Below, in pieces: positions 17,613 through 26,250 of a DNA stretch of 64,000 nucleotides. The position numbers and the translations under genes are program-made. The DNA comes from Microbacterium sp. BK668. Its GTDB lineage: Bacteria > Actinomycetota > Actinomycetes > Actinomycetales > Microbacteriaceae. The DNA is taken from positions 1,178,001-1,242,000 of the forward strand of contig NZ_SNWG01000001.1 in NCBI RefSeq assembly GCF_004362195.1, given 5' to 3'. Position 1 is the stretch's first letter. Each line of letters begins with the position of its first letter. The notes beneath the pieces are model-generated. The model had not been told where the DNA came from. It made no database searches and saw only the letters and a list, made by a program, of their open reading frames with translations.

Positions 17613-18953
17613 ATGAAGTCATACATTTCCCGCGCGGCACGGCTCGGACTCACGGGCCTTGCTGCGCTCGCTGTCACGGCGGTCACGGTCACCGGATGCG
17701 CAAGCGCCGATGTCGCCGTCGTATCCGGAGAGTTCGCACCCGTCGAACAGGACTCGTCGGCGCCGCTGACGGTGTGGGTGGACGCTGCTCGCGAGCCGGC
17801 CGTACAGGACTACATGAGCGCCCACCCCGACATCGACATCAGCCTCGTGACGTATGACGGCAACCCGAACACGCTGCAGGCGAAGGTGTCGCTGTTCAAC
17901 AAGGCCGGCGAAGGTTGGCCGGATGTCGTCTTCTCGACGGGCTTGTTCGGCCTCGAGCCACTGACCACAGGAGAGCAGCCGTTCGCGGCCCCGCTCAACG
18001 ACGGCATCTTCCCTGACGAGAAGATCGAGGGATTCGCTCCCCGGGCGCTCGATCCGTGCACCGTGGGTGAGACGCTCTACTGCATTCGCAACGACATCGC
18101 GCAGAACGTTTTCTGGTACAACCAGAAACTGTTCGACGAGTTCGGATACGAGGTGCCCACCACGTGGGAGGAGTACGAGGCGCTCGGTGAAAAGGTCGCG
18201 GCGGAGCATCCCGGGTATTCGCTCGGCGAGATCGGCGACTCATTCGGCGCGTTCCAGTACTTCTGGGGTTCGCGTTGTCCCGCGAACCAGCTCGACGAGG
18301 GTGAGTTCACAGCGGACCTGACCGACGAGCACTGCATCAAAATGGCTCAGCTGCTCGATCGGATGATCGCCAACGGGACCGTCCAGAAGTCAGGTGCGCT
18401 GACCGGCGCAGCGTACGTGCAGGGCTTCGCCGACAAGACGCTCGCGATGGTCGGGCCCTCTTGGTTCGGCGCGTTCGTCTTCCGCGACGCGCTGAAGGTG
18501 CCGGCCGGTCAGATTGCCGCAGCCCCGCCCCTGCAGTGGGAGGGTGACACGGACACCACCACGGGCAACGTGGGAGGTGGAGTCTGGTACATCTCGGCGC
18601 ACAGCGAGAACCTCGAAGCGGCTTCGGATGTCGTCGAGTACCTGACCACCGACATGGGCGTGCTCGAAGGAGCGTCGACATACCCCGCGTTCGAGAGCGG
18701 TGCCGCGGCGTGGCTTGAGAACCCGAAGAACACCGGGTACTACGCCAACGATGTCAGCGAAGCCTTCCGGATCGGTGTCGACTCCATCTGGGACGGCTGG
18801 TCGCAGACCGCCCGCGTCGATCAGCAGTCGATCTGGTCGTCCACAGTGCTGACGAGCTTGGCGAGCGGCAAGACCCTCGAGGAGACCCTCCCAGCGTGGC
18901 AGGCCAAGGCGCGCAACCTCGCGGGCGCCGCCGGATACATCGTCACGGAATAG
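17613..18953 (+). CDS. sugar ABC transporter substrate-binding lipoprotein (second system)
   Basis: This is a 446-aa family 1 solute-binding protein. It has a lipoprotein signal ending TVTGC (Cys29) and a typical two-lobed binding domain with WYNQKLFDEFGYEVPTTWEEYE. Four cysteines in the mature part (SRCPAN, DEHCIK, DPCTVGETLYC) could form disulfides. The start is an ATG after CAGGAGAATAGG. Permease genes follow within 4 bp. It serves locus B together with the enolase-type gene upstream. Confidence 0.92.
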   Translation: MKSYISRAARLGLTGLAALAVTAVTVTGCASADVAVVSGEFAPVEQDSSAPLTVWVDAAREPAVQDYMSAHPDIDISLVTYDGNPNTLQAKVSLFNKAGEGWPDVVFSTGLFGLEPLTTGEQPFAAPLNDGIFPDEKIEGFAPRALDPCTVGETLYCIRNDIAQNVFWYNQKLFDEFGYEVPTTWEEYEALGEKVAAEHPGYSLGEIGDSFGAFQYFWGSRCPANQLDEGEFTADLTDEHCIKMAQLLDRMIANGTVQKSGALTGAAYVQGFADKTLAMVGPSWFGAFVFRDALKVPAGQIAAAPPLQWEGDTDTTTGNVGGGVWYISAHSENLEAASDVVEYLTTDMGVLEGASTYPAFESGAAAWLENPKNTGYYANDVSEAFRIGVDSIWDGWSQTARVDQQSIWSSTVLTSLASGKTLEETLPAWQAKARNLAGAAGYIVTE

Positions 18954-18957
18954 TCCT

Positions 18958-19881
18958 ATGGTCATGCTCGACTCTCCGAAGGTCGACGAGCCGAAAGTGC
19001 AGGGCCGCCGCATCACGCGGCGGCCCGGCCGCTCCGGCTATCTGTTCGTCGCCTTCTATTCCGTGTTGCTGCTCGTCTTCGGAGTACTTCCCGCCGGGTA
19101 CGCCCTCTATCTCTCGTTCACGAACGCCCTCGGGCAATTCGTCGGACTCGGCCAGTTCGTCAAGGTCTTCCGGGACTTCCGGTTCGGTCCGGCCTTCGCG
19201 AACATCGCGGTCTACGTCGTGATCTGGGTTGCCGTGCTCCTGGTCATGACCGTGGGCCTGGCCCTCCTACTGCGCCAGCGGGCCCGGTCCGCGTCCTCCA
19301 TCCTTCGTTTCCTCTTCTACGTTCCAGGTGCACTGGTGGGCGTCGCGAGCATCCTCGTGTGGATGTTCATGCTGGACCCGGCCGTCAGCCCCGCATCGTG
19401 GGTGCTGAGCGTTTTCGGTCTCAATGATCTGAGCGCCGTCGTGGCGCCGCAGAACCTGCCGATCATCTTCGTCATCATGGCGTTCTGGACGGGTGCCGGC
19501 GGCTGGATCGTCATCATGTACGGCGCGCTCAACAACATCCCCGACGAGGTCATGGACGCTGCGCGGATGGATGGGGCATCGGCTCTGAAGACGGCGGTGT
19601 TCGTCCAGATCCCCATGATCAAGCAGTGGATCGCGTACATGGCGATCCTCGCCTTCGCGGGCGGGACCCAGTTGTTCGCCGAGCCTCAGATCTTCGGGAC
19701 AGCAACAGGCGCGGTCGACCCAGCGTGGTCGCCGAACCAGCTCGCTTTCCTCTACGCGTTCCAGAACAACGACTTCAACGGGGCCGCCGCGATCTCGATG
19801 TTCCTGCTGCTGGTGGCGCTCGCCGGCGCGGTTGTCATCATCACGCGCACCGGCGTGTACAACCTCAAGGACGACGAATGA
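18958..19881 (+). CDS. sugar ABC transporter permease (second system, MalF type)
   Basis: This is a 307-aa CUT1 permease with about six transmembrane segments. The EAA loop reads DEVMDAARMDGASAL. It starts 4 bp after the binding-protein stop and overlaps the next permease by ATGA. No ATPase gene accompanies it. Confidence 0.91.
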   Translation: MVMLDSPKVDEPKVQGRRITRRPGRSGYLFVAFYSVLLLVFGVLPAGYALYLSFTNALGQFVGLGQFVKVFRDFRFGPAFANIAVYVVIWVAVLLVMTVGLALLLRQRARSASSILRFLFYVPGALVGVASILVWMFMLDPAVSPASWVLSVFGLNDLSAVVAPQNLPIIFVIMAFWTGAGGWIVIMYGALNNIPDEVMDAARMDGASALKTAVFVQIPMIKQWIAYMAILAFAGGTQLFAEPQIFGTATGAVDPAWSPNQLAFLYAFQNNDFNGAAAISMFLLLVALAGAVVIITRTGVYNLKDDE

Positions 19882-20783
19882 CCGCCGCTCGCAGCACGAA
19901 GGCACCCGATGCCGCGGGCCGTGGTGTCCTCCGCGCCGCGTCCTGGCTGTTGCTGGCCTTCACAACGGTCTACTTCATCGTGCCGGTGCTGTGGCTCGTG
20001 ATCACCCCCTCCAAAGATGACTCCGCGCTCGTGCGGTCCAATCCGCTTGCCTTCGGTTCGCTCGAGAACATCAGCCGCGCATGGGCGAACCTTCTCGAGT
20101 TCCAGGACGGTGCCTACCTCACCTGGTTCGGCAATTCGATCTTCTACTCGGTATCCGCACTCGTGCTCACGGTGCTCGCGTGCATCCCGGCCGGGTATGG
20201 GCTGGCGATGACGAGATTCCGCGGACGGACGCTGCTGCTGGCCGCCACCCTGATCGTCATGCTCGTCCCGGACACCGCGCTCGTTCTTCCGATCTACCTC
20301 GAACTCAGCGCGGTCCATCTCACGGGGACGCCCTTGTCAGTCATCCTGCCGTTCTCCTTCTACCCGTTCGGCGTATACCTCACGTACATCTACTACTCGA
20401 CAGCGCTCCCGAAGGATCTGCTCGCTGCGGCGCGCATCGATGGGTGCAACGAGTGGCAGCTGTTCACGCGTATCGCCCTGCCCTTGGCGAAACCGGTCAT
20501 CGCGCTGGTCGCCTTCTTCGGGTTCGTCGGCAACTGGAACAACTACTTCCTACCGCTCGTGATGCTCGCTCGCGACGAGACATATCCGCTGCAGCTCGGC
20601 TTGGAACAACTCGTCGCAGCCACTCCGGCCTTCAACCCGGGAATCGGCGGCGGCAACCTCGAGATAAATCGACCCGAACTCGCGCTCGCAGTGCTGGTGG
20701 CGGTCCTCCCGGTGCTGCTGCTCTTCATGTTCTCGCAACGCACACTGGTGTCGGGCATGCTCGCGGGGGCGACGAAGGAATAG
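19878..20783 (+). CDS. sugar ABC transporter permease (second system, MalG type)
   Basis: This is a 301-aa partner permease. It has an N-terminal transmembrane segment at about 20-42 and the EAA motif LLAAARIDGCNEWQLF. A C-terminal SQRTLVSGMLAGATKE closes the protein in the way usual for MalG proteins. The ATG overlaps the previous stop. It is the last gene of locus B, and the region after it is degraded sequence. Confidence 0.91.
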   Translation: MTAARSTKAPDAAGRGVLRAASWLLLAFTTVYFIVPVLWLVITPSKDDSALVRSNPLAFGSLENISRAWANLLEFQDGAYLTWFGNSIFYSVSALVLTVLACIPAGYGLAMTRFRGRTLLLAATLIVMLVPDTALVLPIYLELSAVHLTGTPLSVILPFSFYPFGVYLTYIYYSTALPKDLLAAARIDGCNEWQLFTRIALPLAKPVIALVAFFGFVGNWNNYFLPLVMLARDETYPLQLGLEQLVAATPAFNPGIGGGNLEINRPELALAVLVAVLPVLLLFMFSQRTLVSGMLAGATKE

Positions 20784-20921
20784 CGCCCGGCGGCAGCCCG
20801 AGCGCCTTGAGAGCCGTCCCGTCGCCCTCGAACTGCAGTATTTCGAGGTTGCGCGATGAGATGACCAGGTGACCCCAAGTGAGCGTGAGCATTCTGCGGG
20901 CTCGGATTGTCGACGACGCTT

Positions 20922-20958
20922 GAAAACTGGGCCAGTGCGACGGGCGAAAAGTGGGCCA
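20922..20958. mobile_element. IS21-type terminal repeats (two copies)
   Basis: Two 13-bp repeats, GAAAACTGGGCCA (20922-20934) and GAAAAGTGGGCCA (20946-20958), differ at one base. Multiple short terminal repeats next to istB are typical of IS21-family ends, and here they directly follow the istB stop. Confidence 0.6.
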
Positions 20959-20974
20959 CCAGTTCGTCGTTTGC

Positions 20975-21086
20975 TCAGTCTGCCGGATCCTGTGTCTTGA
21001 TGCTGGGGAGGCTGTCGATGCCGCTGCCGCGGAGCCGGTAGCTGGCGCCTCGGAGCGTTAGGACGTGGGCGTGGTGAACGATGCTA
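20975..21086 (-). pseudogene. istB: istB C-terminal remnant (IS21 family transposition ATPase)
   Basis: Read on the minus strand, this stretch encodes the last 36 or so residues of an IstB-like protein. It contains IVHHAHVLTLRGASYRLRGS and ends in a TGA at 20977-20975. The HHAHV...G.SYRL pattern is the C-terminal signature of IS21-family ATPases. The AAA+ domain and the transposase IstA are missing, so the element is dead. Confidence 0.7.
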
Positions 21087-21461
21087 AGGGAGAGTCCCCT
21101 CACGGGGAGCGGAGGGCTCAGATCCTCCCCTCTCCTCAAAAGAGTTGCTGATCAGACGTAATTTACTTCGATGCTGCTAGCAAGGGCGCCATGTCTGCAA
21201 CGTTCGTGGAGCGTCCGAGGCTTAGCGATCAGCAGGCGTCCGTGAGCGCTCGCTGATCAGTCTGCTTGGTTGGGACCGGGGAGGCGAGGACCCAGCCCAT
21301 CCACCGGTGAGACCGCGAGCGCGAATCCCTCGGGCTCCAGGGTCCATGCAGAAGTCCCCCTCGGTCGCCTCCGTTCCTCCACAACGGCGGATCCGGGCGG
21401 GCTGTCCCTCGTCCGTCGAATGCCACGATCGGCGCGACGTCCTAGTCGCGATGCTCGCTGC

Positions 21462-21983
21462 ATGGGAATCCGGTACTACGCATATGCCTTCGACGCCGAC
21501 CTCACTCAGCAGGCGGTCGATGACCCGCACAGCATCCTCTCCAGCGATCCGCTTGCTGACGCATGGGGCCTGGAGCCCCACGCGGCGATGAGCGTCGCGA
21601 CGTTCGAGCAGGTCTCGCCGAAGCGCGACATGCTCTATCTCGACAAGGCGTGGTCTGCTTTGCAGTCCCTGACGCGCTCGGGGGCCGGAAGCCCCGCCAC
21701 TGGTTCGTGCTACCGCATGTTCGAGGGAAATGTGACGATGCACGACATGGGCTGGGAGCCGTGGGTGAGGACGATCCTCCCGGAGGAGGTGCCCTCGATT
21801 CGGGACGAGCTCTGCGCGATCGACGAGTCTCAGGTGCGATCCTGGGCGCGCACTTGGCGCAGCCGGCACGGAGCCGACGACGGCGACGAGCTTCGCTATG
21901 TCCTCGACTACCTCGGGCGAGCGCAGGATTTCGTCGAGTCGCTCGCGACGGAGGGCCGCGGAATGGTCTACCTCATCGGGTGA
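21462..21983 (+). CDS. DUF1877 (YfbM-like) protein
   Basis: This is a 173-aa protein starting MGIRYYAYAFD, the N-terminus typical of DUF1877 proteins, whose usual length is about 165 aa. Segments such as YLDKAWSALQSL, HDMGWEPWVRTILPEEV and the C-terminal RGMVYLIG fit the family. Function is unknown. No convincing ribosome-binding site precedes the ATG, and it lies between an IS21 remnant and a broken defence gene, so it may be stranded. The frame is open 192 bp further upstream without coding character. Confidence 0.7.
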   Translation: MGIRYYAYAFDADLTQQAVDDPHSILSSDPLADAWGLEPHAAMSVATFEQVSPKRDMLYLDKAWSALQSLTRSGAGSPATGSCYRMFEGNVTMHDMGWEPWVRTILPEEVPSIRDELCAIDESQVRSWARTWRSRHGADDGDELRYVLDYLGRAQDFVESLATEGRGMVYLIG

Positions 21984-22575
21984 CTCGGTCCGACGCCGCC
22001 CCGTCAACGGATGTCGGTGTGTTCCTCCAGGATGGCCGCGTGCCCGCCGTCGCCCACGTTCTGGGCTCGGCCAGTTCGCGCAGCCCGATGCGGCATGGGA
22101 GCTGCTTCGAGCGGCAGTGCACCCGTGGTCGCCGGTATTCTCGGCACCCATCCGAGCGGAGACGAGCGCCGGCGCGACGCCGAGGAGCTGTACGAGCGGA
22201 TCGATGCCGACCTCGAGCGGCTCCGGGCACAGGGGCTGATCCTGCCGTTGACTGCGAAGGGGTACTGCAGGGAGTGGCGGTCGGCCGGCTTCCTGGTGCG
22301 TCGGCCGTCATGGGAAGCGCGGGTGAGACGATCGAGCTTTCCCCGGATGCGATCGCCGGGATCCGTTTCCTGCAGGGTCGCGCCGCCCCGCGCTCCAGTG
22401 TGACCGAGTCTCGGCTTGCGTGCCTAGCGGCGCAAGTCCGTCGACTCGAGTACGTCGCAAGCCCGGGGAACATCGGTGCGGGCGCTCCGCAGGGTGTCAA
22501 TTGCACCGTCGAGGGGTTTCTCGACGACGCCAGAGATGCGGCGAAGCAGCCTGTGCCGGCGCGCCGCGCGCGAGA
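21984..22575. other. degraded stretch holding the DUF3375 fragment
   Basis: No intact gene lies between the DUF1877 gene and the aldolase gene. The DUF3375 fragment covers 22069-22470. Positions 21984-22068 and 22471-22575 show nothing that I can assign. Confidence 0.55.
22069..22470 (+). pseudogene. frameshifted N-terminal fragment of a DUF3375 / JetA-like protein
   Basis: Three adjacent plus-strand frames join into one recognisable protein. The first has PDAAWELLRA (from 22069). The second has VVAGILGTHPSGD and ELYERIDADLERLRAQG (about 22110-22310). The third has ETIELSPDAIAGIRFLQG and VTESRLACLAAQVRRLE (about 22310-22470). Their order and content match the N-terminal third of DUF3375 proteins, which include JetA of the Wadjet anti-plasmid system. 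At least two frameshifts and loss of about two thirds of the gene make it a pseudogene. No jetB, jetC or jetD follows. Confidence 0.6.
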
Positions 22576-23226
22576 TCAGGCGCGAAGGCCTACAGCTCCG
22601 CGCACAAGCTCGGCGATTGCGTCGAAGCATCCCTCCTCGACGAGCGCGCGAGGGGTGACCCAGCTCCCTCCCACCGCTGCGACGACGTCGATGTCGAGGT
22701 ACTCCCGCGCGTTGGCTGGTGTCACGCCGCCCGTCGGGACCCACCGAACGTCTGGCGCGACGGCCGACAAGGCACGGATCGCGGCCGGCCCTCCACTGGC
22801 CTCGGCGGGAAAGAACTTCACCGTCCTCGCCCCGTCGTCCAGCGCGGCCATCAGCTCGGTCGCCGTCGCGACGCCGGGGATGAGGGGCACGCTGAGCCTC
22901 GCTGCCTCGGCGGCAACCGCGGGAGAGTGACCGGGCGACACGAGGAAGCGCGCCCCGGCCTCGACGGCCTCGCCCGCCTGCCGAGCGGTCATCACGGTTC
23001 CCGCACCCACGAGGAGTTCGTGATTATCCGCCAGCGCTCGGAGAGCATCGGCAGCCCCCGGCCGTCGAAGCGTCACCTCAATGACCGGCAGTCCCTCCTC
23101 GACCAGGACCTCGGCCACCCGGTCCACCCCCGCGCGACCGCGCACGTCCAGCAGCGGGAGCACGCGCGACCGTGTCAGCGTCTCGAGGAGCGCCTCCTCG
23201 ACGGAGTCACGCTCGTTCCCGGTCAT
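22576..23226 (-). CDS. KDPG/KDPGal aldolase family protein (canonical active site)
   Basis: This is a 216-aa class I aldolase with Schiff-base Lys137 (TVKFFPAE), Glu50 (VIEVTLRRP) and Arg54, the residue that the two paralogues lack. VPTGGV forms the phosphate site. It probably cleaves a 2-keto-3-deoxy-6-phospho-sugar acid to pyruvate and glyceraldehyde 3-phosphate. It is the last gene of the minus-strand operon, one base after the stop of the GH13-like gene. Confidence 0.87.
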   Translation of the reverse strand: MTGNERDSVEEALLETLTRSRVLPLLDVRGRAGVDRVAEVLVEEGLPVIEVTLRRPGAADALRALADNHELLVGAGTVMTARQAGEAVEAGARFLVSPGHSPAVAAEAARLSVPLIPGVATATELMAALDDGARTVKFFPAEASGGPAAIRALSAVAPDVRWVPTGGVTPANAREYLDIDVVAAVGGSWVTPRALVEEGCFDAIAELVRGAVGLRA

Positions 23227-23227
23227 C

Positions 23228-25450
23228 TCAACTCTCGCCGACCCGGCTGAGGACGCGGTACTCGCCCGGTGCCAGAGCTTCCTCGGAGATGCCAGAGAGC
23301 GTAAGCGGCGACCACCCGCGCGCGTACGCCTCGGGGAGGGCGACGTCGGTTGTCCCTGTCGCGTTGGCGATCACGACGATGCCGTCGTCGCCGCCTCGTC
23401 TGAGGATGAACAGGTCACCGCTCGGGTCGCTCTCGACATCGAACGCGGCGGGGGACGCCCAGAGGTCTGGCCGCCGCGCGCGAAGCGAACCGAAGAGCGC
23501 GAGTTCGTCGTGGATGCCCTCTTCCCCTCCGGTGAACATCATGAAGGGGCCGTCGAGAGCGAGGAATGTGACCGCCAGCATCCTGGTCGCCTCGATACCG
23601 AATTGCTCTCGCCGCCACTTCCCGCCCCAATGTGGCCACCAGAACGTGTCGTGGGAGTCGATGTGATGGGCGGTCTTCGATCCCTCCGGCAGGAACAGGT
23701 CGCGATCGCGCATCCACAGCATGAACTCGCGGGCGGTGCGCACGCCGTGACGTGTCCGCGCGGCGGGGTCGGCCAGGGCGCTCACCAGCCATTGCTCGTC
23801 GTAGTTGTAGTTCAGATCCATCGAGGCCCGAAGCAGGTGGCCGGACGGCTCCGTATACATCAGGGCGTCGGCCTTGGCGCTGCGGATGTCTTCACGGAGC
23901 TCCTCGAACAGGGGAACGCAACCCAGAGCCGAGAGGCTCGCCCGCCCCCGAGTGCTCTCCGACCAGTTGGGGAAGTGGTTGTAGGTCGGGGCGTCGAAGC
24001 GGAAGCCGTCGATGTCGAGCTCTCGCACGAGGTGGAGCATCGACTCGCGGAAGTACCGTTGCCACTCGCGGTTGCGCGCGTCGAAGGCTTTCGTATACAC
24101 ACCTGTGACCTGCCCGTTCGAGTCCCGGAAAAACCACTCCGGGTGCTCGTCCTCGAGAGGCGTGCGGGCCGGTGACCCGCCTCGCCACGCGTCGGCGAAG
24201 TCGTGGATGTGGCGCGACCATGCGATGAGGTAGGACGTCGAGTCCGAGACGTCGGTGCCCAGCGTGTCGCCGGGCTCATCCTCGAGGCGGTCCGCGAGTG
24301 GCCCTCGCGCAATGCCGTCCAGTGCGGCGTTCACCGATTCCTGATCGACGACACCGTGGAGCAGTACATCGAGGATGACCCGGATTCCGCGGTCGTGGGC
24401 TGCGCGAACGAGGGCACGAAGCTCCTCTTCGTCGCCGTAACTCGTCGTGATGTCGCCGTAGTCGTGGACGTTGTAGCTGGGGTACGGCTGCTTCGGCATG
24501 AGCTGGATGACGGAGAAGCCGAGACGGGAGATCCGTTCCAGGTCGGCCGTGACTTCCGCGATGGCCCCATAGCGGGTGTAGGTGTTCCCGCCCCAGAAGT
24601 ACGACGTCCCGATCTGCACCTCGTAGATCTGGGCCGCGTCGACCCACTCGGGCTTGCGGTCAGGCGATCCGAGGCCGTACCGCTGCGCCCAGCGCGGCCA
24701 TTGCGCGCGAACGGCGTCGAATCGGGCACGCTGCACGTCGAGGGTCACCAGGGTCACCTCGGCGGCGTTCTCCCCGTCGAGCGCGGCGGCGAAGTTCGTC
24801 GCGACATCCATCGTCACCGATCCGTCCTCCCCCGCAGAGACGACGATGTCGGGGATCTCCGATCGCTGTGTCGGCCACACCGTGGTGGTCCCGTGCTCGT
24901 CGGTGAGGGCGACGATGCCGCTCGATCCGCGCAAGCCGCCCAGCGGTGAGACGCCGACCGTGGTTCCCGTCAGGTCGGCGACCGGCACGTCGGGGCGAAG
25001 GCCGTTCCCGGGCGCGTTCACCGTCGCGACTCCCTGATCGTGCAGGGTCACAGTCGCCCGGACGTTGCGCACGACGATGCTCTCGCCAGGGGTCAGCTCG
25101 AGAGCGACCTCCACGTACGGCGAGGTGGGGAACAGCCGGTACATCACACGGCCGGGGACTCCCGCGAACTCGATGGGGACCGCGACCTCGTCGAAGGTGC
25201 CCCGATGCGTTCGAGCGGCAGCTCCGCCCGACGCCGAGACGGTCTCGGTCCGGGTGTCGAGGTACTGCAGACCGCCCGTCCACCCTCGGTCCTCGGTTCC
25301 GCCTGTCTCTATGCTCACGGAGATCGAGAAGGCTCGCACCAGCTGCCCGTCCCCGTCGCTGAGGGTCAGGCGGACGGGCAGTCCCGTGGCCGGGTCGAGG
25401 TCGATCTCGACGGGGGAGTCGACACTCCGAACGGTGGCGAGGGATGTCAT
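23228..25450 (-). CDS. GH13-like alpha-amylase family hydrolase with N-terminal beta domain
   Basis: This is a 740-aa intracellular glycosidase with no signal peptide. Residues 1-260 form a beta-rich domain. The TIM barrel from about 270 carries Asp486 (GFRFDAPT, nucleophile), Glu534 (YTEPSG, acid/base) and Asp601 (HIDSHD). The usual DxxxNH of region I is altered to DVLLHG, and the C-terminus is a beta domain. ATG 25450 is preceded by AAGGAG. An upstream ATG at 25477 overlaps the previous stop and is the alternative. It probably hydrolyses an alpha-glycoside in the cytoplasm. The altered region I suggests an unusual substrate. Confidence 0.82.
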   Translation of the reverse strand: MTSLATVRSVDSPVEIDLDPATGLPVRLTLSDGDGQLVRAFSISVSIETGGTEDRGWTGGLQYLDTRTETVSASGGAAARTHRGTFDEVAVPIEFAGVPGRVMYRLFPTSPYVEVALELTPGESIVVRNVRATVTLHDQGVATVNAPGNGLRPDVPVADLTGTTVGVSPLGGLRGSSGIVALTDEHGTTTVWPTQRSEIPDIVVSAGEDGSVTMDVATNFAAALDGENAAEVTLVTLDVQRARFDAVRAQWPRWAQRYGLGSPDRKPEWVDAAQIYEVQIGTSYFWGGNTYTRYGAIAEVTADLERISRLGFSVIQLMPKQPYPSYNVHDYGDITTSYGDEEELRALVRAAHDRGIRVILDVLLHGVVDQESVNAALDGIARGPLADRLEDEPGDTLGTDVSDSTSYLIAWSRHIHDFADAWRGGSPARTPLEDEHPEWFFRDSNGQVTGVYTKAFDARNREWQRYFRESMLHLVRELDIDGFRFDAPTYNHFPNWSESTRGRASLSALGCVPLFEELREDIRSAKADALMYTEPSGHLLRASMDLNYNYDEQWLVSALADPAARTRHGVRTAREFMLWMRDRDLFLPEGSKTAHHIDSHDTFWWPHWGGKWRREQFGIEATRMLAVTFLALDGPFMMFTGGEEGIHDELALFGSLRARRPDLWASPAAFDVESDPSGDLFILRRGGDDGIVVIANATGTTDVALPEAYARGWSPLTLSGISEEALAPGEYRVLSRVGES

Positions 25451-25473
25451 GCGAGCTCCTTCGGTGGTGATGG

Positions 25474-26226
25474 TCATGACAGCGTTCCGAGCGAACTTCC
25501 GGCGTCCACCGTCATGATGGAGCCGGTCATGCTGGCCGCGGCGGGGGAGGCGAGGAAACCAACCGCGTCCGCGATCTGCTCGGCGGTGTGGGGGCTTCCC
25601 AGGGGGATGGCCTGGGAGGCGCGAGCGGCGTACTGCGGTTCCGTCTCGAACTGGGTGCGGGCGAGGCCCGCCATGACGATCCCCGGGGCGACGGCGTTCG
25701 CCCTGATCCCATGCGCCGACAGCTCGAGAGCGGCGGTGCGCATGAGCTGATTCATCCCGGCTTTGGAGGCGCTGTAGGCGGCGATCTCGGGCCACGGCCG
25801 CTCCGCGACCCAGGAGCTGATGAAGATCAGGTGCCCCTTCACCTCCTGGGCGATCATGCGCCGCGCGGCCGCCTGGGCGGCGAGGAAGGCGCCGGTGAGG
25901 TTCACCTCCAGGGTGCGCCGCCATACGTCCGGCTCGATGTCGAGGAAGGGTTGAGCGGCTACGGTTCCGGCGCAGATGACCGCTACGTGGAGAGGCCCGT
26001 CGCCGTGCTCGATGACGGCGGACACGTCGGTCGCCGACGTCGTGTCGGCGTAGCGGTATCGAACCGCGGACCGTGTGGTCAGCTCCGCCGCACGAGCCCT
26101 GCCGACATCGTCGGGGAGCACATCCGTGATCAGCGTGCGATATCCCTGCCTCGAGAGGGCTTGCGCGATGGCGCCGCCGATGTCGCCGGCTCCGCCGGTC
26201 ACCACCGCGGTGGGGTGGGGTGTCAC
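25474..26226 (-). CDS. SDR-family oxidoreductase
   Basis: This is a 250-aa short-chain dehydrogenase with TGGAGDIGGA at the N-terminus, CAG in place of NAG, the catalytic serine in SSWV, and YSASK. It lies between the enolase-type gene and the GH13-like gene in a tight minus-strand operon. Oxidation of a sugar or a keto-acid intermediate is likely; the substrate is unknown. Confidence 0.83.
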   Translation of the reverse strand: MTPHPTAVVTGGAGDIGGAIAQALSRQGYRTLITDVLPDDVGRARAAELTTRSAVRYRYADTTSATDVSAVIEHGDGPLHVAVICAGTVAAQPFLDIEPDVWRRTLEVNLTGAFLAAQAAARRMIAQEVKGHLIFISSWVAERPWPEIAAYSASKAGMNQLMRTAALELSAHGIRANAVAPGIVMAGLARTQFETEPQYAARASQAIPLGSPHTAEQIADAVGFLASPAAASMTGSIMTVDAGSSLGTLS

Positions 26227-26250
26227 TGTGCGACGTCCTTCCGGTGATCT

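Larger units (their letters stand above)
20784..21461. other. gene-poor scar with IS21 remnant
   Basis: No intact gene is visible in this 678-bp stretch. It holds the IS21-type terminal repeats and istB tail annotated separately, at 20922-21086. A short minus-strand frame without stops (about 20785-20886) could be the end of a lost gene, but I could not recognise it. The part from 21087 to 21461 shows no recognisable feature. Confidence 0.6.

Noticed and set aside
21087..21240. Short GC-rich inverted stretches that could look like a repeat array
   Set aside because: They do not recur with regular spacing and there are no cas genes, so there is no support for a CRISPR array.
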